A stretch of DNA of 64,000 nucleotides. Origin: Psychromonas sp. 14N.309.X.WAT.B.A12. Lineage in GTDB: Bacteria; Pseudomonadota; Gammaproteobacteria; Enterobacterales; Psychromonadaceae. The notes beneath the pieces were generated by a model. The model was not told the DNA's origin. It did no database searches and was given only the letters and a program-made list of their open reading frames with translations. The translations under genes were made by a program, and so were the position numbers. The stretch is from positions 1-64,000 of the forward strand of contig NZ_JAPNXS010000002.1 in assembly GCF_030397575.1 (NCBI RefSeq), given 5' to 3'. Shown in pieces: positions 56,924 through 64,000 of this stretch (the stretch's first letter is position 1; each line of letters opens with the position of its first letter).

Positions 56924-57481
56924 TTATTTTAATTGCTGTTTTAACCCGGCGGTTAACAGATAAACCTGTTCAGATAGTGCAGCGACCTCCTGATTTAATT
57001 TACCTAATTGATCCGTATATCGCCTTTGTAATGGTGTTTCTCCAATCAAACCGCAACCGACTTCCCCGGTCACGATGATCACATGACATGTTGCATCTCT
57101 TAAAAATGCCAATAAGGCAGCTTGCTGCTCTGCCATTATGTCTAGATTCTTTTGAAGCGTATTATCCAATGATAAATACCAACCAACCCAAGTGGATAAA
57201 CATTCAATTAAAACGATATTGTCAGGTTTATCGAGAGATTTTAAAACAGATAACAAATCTAATGTTTGATAATTCAGTTCATAGGTTGTGATCGGTTGTC
57301 CAAAACGTAACTCACGATTTTTTTGATGTAGTTTGATACGCTCAACCGTTTCTTCACCAAAGGCAACACTAGTGGCAACATAGGCTGGCTTCATTGCGTT
57401 ATTGTTGGTCAGTTCCAATAACAGATCTTCCGCAGCATCGCTTTTACCACTGCGCACACCACCTATAAATAATTGAATCAT
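56924..57481 (-). CDS. cobU: Adenosylcobinamide kinase/guanylyltransferase
   Basis: 185 aa. P-loop GGVRSGKS at 7-14, the guanylylated-His region RIKLHQKNR, and LIECLSTWVGW. Phosphorylates adenosylcobinamide and transfers GMP in the nucleotide-loop branch of B12 assembly. Stands apart from cobD, with fklB between, so not in one operon. No cobalamin riboswitch seen upstream. Confidence 0.93.
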   Translation of the reverse strand: MIQLFIGGVRSGKSDAAEDLLLELTNNNAMKPAYVATSVAFGEETVERIKLHQKNRELRFGQPITTYELNYQTLDLLSVLKSLDKPDNIVLIECLSTWVGWYLSLDNTLQKNLDIMAEQQAALLAFLRDATCHVIIVTGEVGCGLIGETPLQRRYTDQLGKLNQEVAALSEQVYLLTAGLKQQLK

Positions 57482-57716
57482 GTTTACCCTTTGATATTGA
57501 TATGACTATGTTGTTCATAATACAGAATATAGTTATAAATTAATGGTTTAAATATAACGCTCTATCGTAGACATAAAACAGAACCCAGTTCGGTGTTAAC
57601 TATTATATACAAAACCTTGAATCTGTTTCATAACAAGCCCTGTTTATCAACAAAACCAATTGTAATAAATTAACTTCAACGCCAACACAGGCGACCCTAA
57701 TATTGGAGTAAACATT

Positions 57717-58625
57717 ATGTCAGCAATTCAATTACAAAGAGCACAAGAACTGAGATTACCTTCTCAAACAGCAATGTTATACAGAGAGTCTTCAGTACAA
57801 CATTTCTGGGATACTAACAAATCAACCTTAATAGATGCATGGGCTGAGTGGGAAAAAACACAAGAAAATTCATTCCTATTAAACGGTAGTCTCTTTGATA
57901 AAGCGTTACGTGAAGCCATCACTCAAGCTTGGCAAGATCCTAGTAAAGAGTTCGCAGTTAAAGATCTATTAACAGAAGTAGCATCGGATGTGTATCAATT
58001 GCAATTGTTTGATCCAGCAAAATTAGCGGCGTTAAGAGCGTATTTAAAAAACGCATGGAATGCACAAATCCCATTACGCCCACCCTACGGTATCGCTTTA
58101 AACCGTGGTGGAGCAATGTTGGACAAACGCTCTGAAGGTTACTTTGCAGCACCTAGCTTCCAAGCTTTTTATCAAGAGGTATTAGATATTTATATGCGAC
58201 CAATTTCGCGACTATTATTCCCTGAGATAATCGGGTTTGATACGCAAACATTTGGTTTTTCTATTAACTATAAACCAACGACTGATAACTCACTTCGCCC
58301 ACATTCGGACGCATCAGCAGTCACATTAAACGTAAATTTGAATATACCAGGAGAGGAGTTTACTGGTTCAAGCGTGGACTTTTTTGACCAAAGCAGTGGA
58401 AAAATGATCCCACTAACATTCACACCTGGTAGTGCAATGTTACACCGAGGCTCTGTTGTGCACACAGCACAGCCAATCAGAAGTGGTGAGCGTACTAATT
58501 TTGTAATGTGGTTATTCGGTAATAGAGGCCAAACTCCGTTACCCAATACAACAAGACCAATAATAGCTGCAACTGAGCGTTGGACAAAAACACAAAGCCT
58601 TACAGATAATTACGCGCCTTTTTAG
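57717..58625 (+). CDS. 2-oxoglutarate/Fe(II)-dependent oxygenase-like protein
   Basis: 302 aa. The C-terminal part has the Fe-binding facial triad H-x-D...H: RPHSDASAVTLNVNLN (His196, Asp198) and HRGSVVHTAQPI (His249), with an Arg about 6-10 residues on (RSGERTNFVMWL) for 2-oxoglutarate. The N-terminal half is helical. Looks like the prolyl-4-hydroxylase/P4Hc branch. Substrate unknown. TTGGAG lies 8 nt before the ATG; monocistronic with its own terminator. Confidence 0.8.
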   Translation: MSAIQLQRAQELRLPSQTAMLYRESSVQHFWDTNKSTLIDAWAEWEKTQENSFLLNGSLFDKALREAITQAWQDPSKEFAVKDLLTEVASDVYQLQLFDPAKLAALRAYLKNAWNAQIPLRPPYGIALNRGGAMLDKRSEGYFAAPSFQAFYQEVLDIYMRPISRLLFPEIIGFDTQTFGFSINYKPTTDNSLRPHSDASAVTLNVNLNIPGEEFTGSSVDFFDQSSGKMIPLTFTPGSAMLHRGSVVHTAQPIRSGERTNFVMWLFGNRGQTPLPNTTRPIIAATERWTKTQSLTDNYAPF

Positions 58626-58646
58626 GCTTTGAAAATGCGAGACGTA

Positions 58647-58692
58647 CATCACCTTTACTAGCTGCGAAATCTAGTAAAGGTGATGCTTTTTC
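58647..58692 (+). terminator. Terminator of the 2OG oxygenase gene
   Basis: Perfect 15-bp stem CATCACCTTTACTAG/CTAGTAAAGGTGATG, 9-nt loop, then CTTTTTC. Confidence 0.92.
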
Positions 58693-58719
58693 TACACAAT
58701 ATTTCTACGGCTCTTTCAC

Positions 58720-59217
58720 TTAATTTGAAGCATCTTCATATTGATTAATAAAGCCTAGGGTCAGGAACAAGATAACAATAAATCGAAATGCCCCCTCTTG
58801 GCCATTCCAAATAGGTGACTGCCACATTAAGAACCATTCCGCACCAATCGTCATAAAACCAGTAAACCATAAAATAATTCCTACAAATAACCCTATACTC
58901 GCTAACTTTTTAGCTTGGTTAAATTGAGTCTTATCTTGGGTTAATGCTTTAAGCATATTGATTGCACCTAAAAGACATAACAAGCTCACTAGCCCTTCGC
59001 TAGCAATAATCAACCAGTAAAACAGATTATGTAAAAATGTTGACTCGATCGCCCTGGATTTCAACTGATTACCTTCAAAGGTTGTATCCATAGTAAGTAC
59101 ATGTTCTACAAAGGCATAATTAGAGCCATAATCAACAATGTTATTATAAGAGACTAACCCTGCAAATAACGCCACGCCTGCCACTAACAACGTTTTTATT
59201 ACTCTCAAATGCCGCAT
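58720..59217 (-). CDS. DUF2165-family small integral membrane protein
   Basis: 165 aa from the ATG at 59217. Four membrane helices with the family's pattern: NIVDYGSNYAFVEHVLTMDTTF, FYWLIIASEGLVSLLCLLGA, LWFTGFMTIGAEWFLMWQSPIWNGQEGAFRF. Function unknown. AGGG lies 8 nt upstream of this ATG; earlier in-frame starts are closer to that box or are TTG. Confidence 0.85.
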   Translation of the reverse strand: MRHLRVIKTLLVAGVALFAGLVSYNNIVDYGSNYAFVEHVLTMDTTFEGNQLKSRAIESTFLHNLFYWLIIASEGLVSLLCLLGAINMLKALTQDKTQFNQAKKLASIGLFVGIILWFTGFMTIGAEWFLMWQSPIWNGQEGAFRFIVILFLTLGFINQYEDASN

Positions 59218-59808
59218 ATTCATTTCCCTTATTATTTTCAAATTAATTTTCCAATGTTTAATTTCATTATTTATCCTCTTTAATCAAATCAAGTCTTATG
59301 AAGCACAAAGAAAATAATCCGATCGGACAAATAAATAACAGCACAATTTATGCCAGCTTGGGATGAGTGCTGAAATAAGTGATGGAATGCAATGTCTGAC
59401 GGGGTATAAGTATGATAATGACTGAGCTGGGTAATTTTAAAGCTGTGCTGCAGACAATATTATTGACTAAGAAAATTCAATTCCATAAGCGCTTATTCGC
59501 ACTTAAATGGTGAAAAGCAATTTTGCATGCACAGCATTAGCTCAGAGAATTACTGAGAGAAATGAGAAAATAAAAAACATGAACCATTAAGCAGAGCATA
59601 GCTGCTCACCTTTTCTTTTTAAACTAAAGCTTAGTAGTGCTCTGTCTGGTTATGGCTAGGAATATAGCAATACTGACAAAGTCACAGTATTTTTAAACAT
59701 AGAAGTTAAGTCTTTTAATGGCTAATTAAAAAATAGATTAAGTTGGTGAAGTAGACTGTATCAATTAACAAGATATAGAAGGTAGGATAAAAGTAAACTG
59801 ACTGAAAC
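59218..59808. other. Intergenic region upstream of the DUF2165 gene
   Basis: About 590 bases, no gene, repeat or ncRNA recognised. It should hold the DUF2165 promoter. Confidence 0.5.
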
Positions 59809-59841
59809 GAAAAAAGGCTTCTCAAATGAGAAGCCTTTTTT
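59809..59841 (-). terminator. Terminator of tRNA-Ser
   Basis: AAGGCTTCTC-AAAT-GAGAAGCCTT with six-base A- and T-runs on the flanks, starting a few bases after the tRNA CCA end. Confidence 0.9.
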
Positions 59842-59848
59842 CTTAATG

Positions 59849-59939
59849 TGGCGGAGGAGGAGAGATTTGAACTCTCGGAGAGCTATTAACCCTCGCTGGT
59901 TTTCAAGACCAGTGCATTCAGCCGCTCTGCCACCCCTCC
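59849..59939 (-). tRNA. tRNA-Ser (anticodon TGA)
   Basis: 91 nt with encoded CCA. Acceptor stem GGAGGGG/CTCCTCC (one G-U), anticodon loop CTTGAAA (anticodon TGA, reads UCA), long class II variable arm GAGGGTTAATAGCTCTC, and T-arm GAGAG-TTCAAAT-CTCTC. Confidence 0.96.
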
Positions 59940-60105
59940 GCAGAACGAGACGAATAATACAGAGTTTAAGCCTTGTTTGTAAAGGAACTTTTTACAAAAA
60001 AAAACTGTTTGTCGAATAATCCAACAAACAGTTTAAATAAAAAACATTCTGATCAATTCTTATACCAGTGCTATTAAAGAAATATCCTTAACGACAAGCT
60101 AATAT

Positions 60106-60741
60106 TTATTTGAATCTATTAATATGCGCTTCAGGATGTTGTTCCGCATGACATTTAAACAAATATTCTGTTAATGAAGACAGCATATTATCATCACCCT
60201 CTTTACCTAGAGAATAAGCAACTGTATGTTGATCGATACGTCTAATTTGAGACCCTGAAATAGCTAAGCGTTCCTGGTCTGGCAACTGTAGATAAATGTT
60301 ACTGAGTTCTTTAGGTAATGTCTCGCTTTCAGGGTCATCGATCAGCAAAGAGATACCAGAAGCAGATAAATCCTTAACTCGGTATGGTAAAACTTCACCT
60401 TTTTCGTTCACAATGCTCATGGCCGTGTTGTTAGATAAACGCCATGAGCGAAGTTGGTCACCGGTTTCAAAAATCTTAGGAGACTTAAGGCTCATGCTAA
60501 AGTTACTAAAATCGCCCATTTGCATCTGTACAGGAAACACTAAATGATGATTGCCATAATTAGCAACTAATTGTAAATCATCTGCTAAACCAAGTTGAAA
60601 CAACAATGATTCTTGGCCAGATTTTCCTGAAATATCATAAACCAGTTCTTTATTTTCTGCTTTTTCAGTTTCTGCTAGCATTTCAGACAGCAGATCTAAT
60701 TCCTGATCGTTGATTAATAATTCTTCATGTAATTTAGCCAT
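60106..60741 (-). CDS. PilZ-like domain protein
   Basis: 211 aa from the ATG at 60741. N-terminal region unassigned. The C-terminal part (LPYRVKDLSASGISLLIDD ... ISGSQIRRIDQHTVAYSLG) has the arginine and D-x-S-x-x-G pattern of c-di-GMP-binding PilZ domains, though only one arginine precedes it. Likely a cytoplasmic second-messenger effector or a diverged non-binding member. Divergent from leuS. Confidence 0.65.
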   Translation of the reverse strand: MAKLHEELLINDQELDLLSEMLAETEKAENKELVYDISGKSGQESLLFQLGLADDLQLVANYGNHHLVFPVQMQMGDFSNFSMSLKSPKIFETGDQLRSWRLSNNTAMSIVNEKGEVLPYRVKDLSASGISLLIDDPESETLPKELSNIYLQLPDQERLAISGSQIRRIDQHTVAYSLGKEGDDNMLSSLTEYLFKCHAEQHPEAHINRFK

Positions 60742-60878
60742 CTGCTCTTCGCCTTTTGTCACTTATAATTATATATAGTAATACTTTACTGCAGTTTTTG
60801 CTTTTTATGTCCAAAAAATTCACTTTTTATGTGGTTCTTTATCTCAATAATTCATATTTCTTAAAAAATAGCCTCTGA

Positions 60879-63551
<2,673 letters not shown>

Positions 63552-63598
63552 TTTGTTACGCTATTGATTAAACGATTAATAGCACTAGCAAATCACGT

Positions 63599-63640
63599 CA
63601 TCAACCGCTTATTTATGAGCGGTTGATGAGCGTTTAATTT
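63599..63640 (+). terminator. Hairpin after leuS
   Basis: CATCAACCGCT/AGCGGTTGATG, 11-bp stem, 8-nt loop, then AGCGTTTAATTTTATT. Weak T-run, so partial termination before lptE is likely. Confidence 0.6.
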
Positions 63641-63704
63641 TATTAAAAAACACATCAACCCGTTTATATTATTGATTGTCATAGACACTACAAAAGGCTT
63701 TTTT

Positions 63705-64000
63705 ATGTATTCACTTCGCCCTCAAGCTTTTTATCGCCGCTTTATGTTATTTGCGACTTTGGCAATGACTGTAATGCTCTCTGGTTGTGGATTTCACTTG
63801 AAACACAGTGATGGTTTAGTAGAAAAGTTTCCAGAAATATATGTGCAAACCAGTAACCCTAAAGGTGAGTTAGCACGTCTGGTTAAACTCCGCCTAGTAG
63901 GTGCAAATATTAAAGTATTAGCAGCACCGAATGAAGATACTGCCATCTTAAGATTAATATCAGAAAAACAAAGTAAACGTACTATTTCTCTGTATGCGAC
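63705..64000 (+). CDS. lptE: LPS-assembly lipoprotein LptE (5' part)
   Basis: 98 codons visible, running off the right edge. Lipoprotein signal with lipobox LSGC (Cys28) after a hydrophobic helix, then GFHLKHSDGLVEKFPEIYVQT, the LptE/RlpB start. Plugs the LptD barrel and helps place LPS in the outer leaflet. AAAAGG lies 7 nt before the ATG. It follows leuS, the E. coli order. Confidence 0.88.
   Translation, partial: MYSLRPQAFYRRFMLFATLAMTVMLSGCGFHLKHSDGLVEKFPEIYVQTSNPKGELARLVKLRLVGANIKVLAAPNEDTAILRLISEKQSKRTISLYA

Noticed and set aside
57482-57716. Possible cobalamin riboswitch before cobU
   Set aside because: No B12-box-like conserved core was seen.

Overview
The window looks like chromosome from an AT-rich marine gammaproteobacterium, most likely Psychromonas or a close relative. 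This rests on protein resemblance and gene order recalled from the Vibrio/Shewanella/Psychromonas group (tRNA-Val array beside gltX, tig-clpP-clpX-lon-hupB-ppiD, recC-recB-recD, mtnN-cobD, leuS-lptE); no database search was run. Most of it is conserved housekeeping DNA. Accessory material is concentrated at the left edge, at about 24.6-31 kb, and in two small repeat insertions near 37.5 and 43 kb.

Layout. 1-817: start of a giant LapA-type adhesin, reading off the left edge. 1345-1758: four identical tRNA-Val genes, then gltX. 3.5-14.5 kb: a DsbA-family protein, tdk, the ppiD-hupB-lon-clpX-clpP-tig proteostasis block (lon with a clear heat-shock promoter) and a MarC-family protein. 14.7-24.6 kb: ybaK and the recC-recB-recD operon without ptrA. 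25.1-29.8 kb: a minus-strand accessory block with a SIR2-HerA anti-phage pair, an ABM-domain protein, a NYN-LOTUS protein and a DUF2513-like gene broken by an in-frame amber codon; two inter-gene gaps resemble degenerate integron attC sites. 29.8-31.0 kb: non-coding dispersed repeats. 31.0-36 kb: a peptidoglycan-binding protein, a CotH-type lipoprotein, a LysR/EamA divergent pair and a tiny lipoprotein. 36-43.2 kb: glyA, a YdeP-like molybdoenzyme with fdhD, and ettA; two inverted copies of a ~200-bp MITE-like element flank the ydeP-like/fdhD/ettA segment, one lying exactly on the ettA stop codon. 43.3-51.7 kb: a PEP-CTERM protein and a Fur-box-headed iron locus (cupredoxin, FTR1 permease, imelysin, di-heme oxidoreductase, second imelysin-like protein, di-iron hydroxylase, di-heme peroxidase). 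52-64 kb: an outer-membrane-like protein, tyrS, mtnN-cobD, fklB, cobU, a 2OG-Fe oxygenase, a DUF2165 protein, tRNA-Ser, a PilZ-like protein, leuS and the start of lptE.

How the genes work together. Tig, ClpXP, Lon, HU and PpiD fold, degrade and organise cytoplasmic and envelope proteins and the nucleoid. RecBCD repairs double-strand breaks. SIR2 and HerA probably form an NAD-depleting abortive-infection complex. The 44-52 kb cluster resembles EfeUOB ferrous-iron uptake, with the cupredoxin split off and the DyP-type EfeB replaced by di-heme c-type proteins. The ydeP-like gene and fdhD pair an oxidoreductase with its sulfur-insertion factor.
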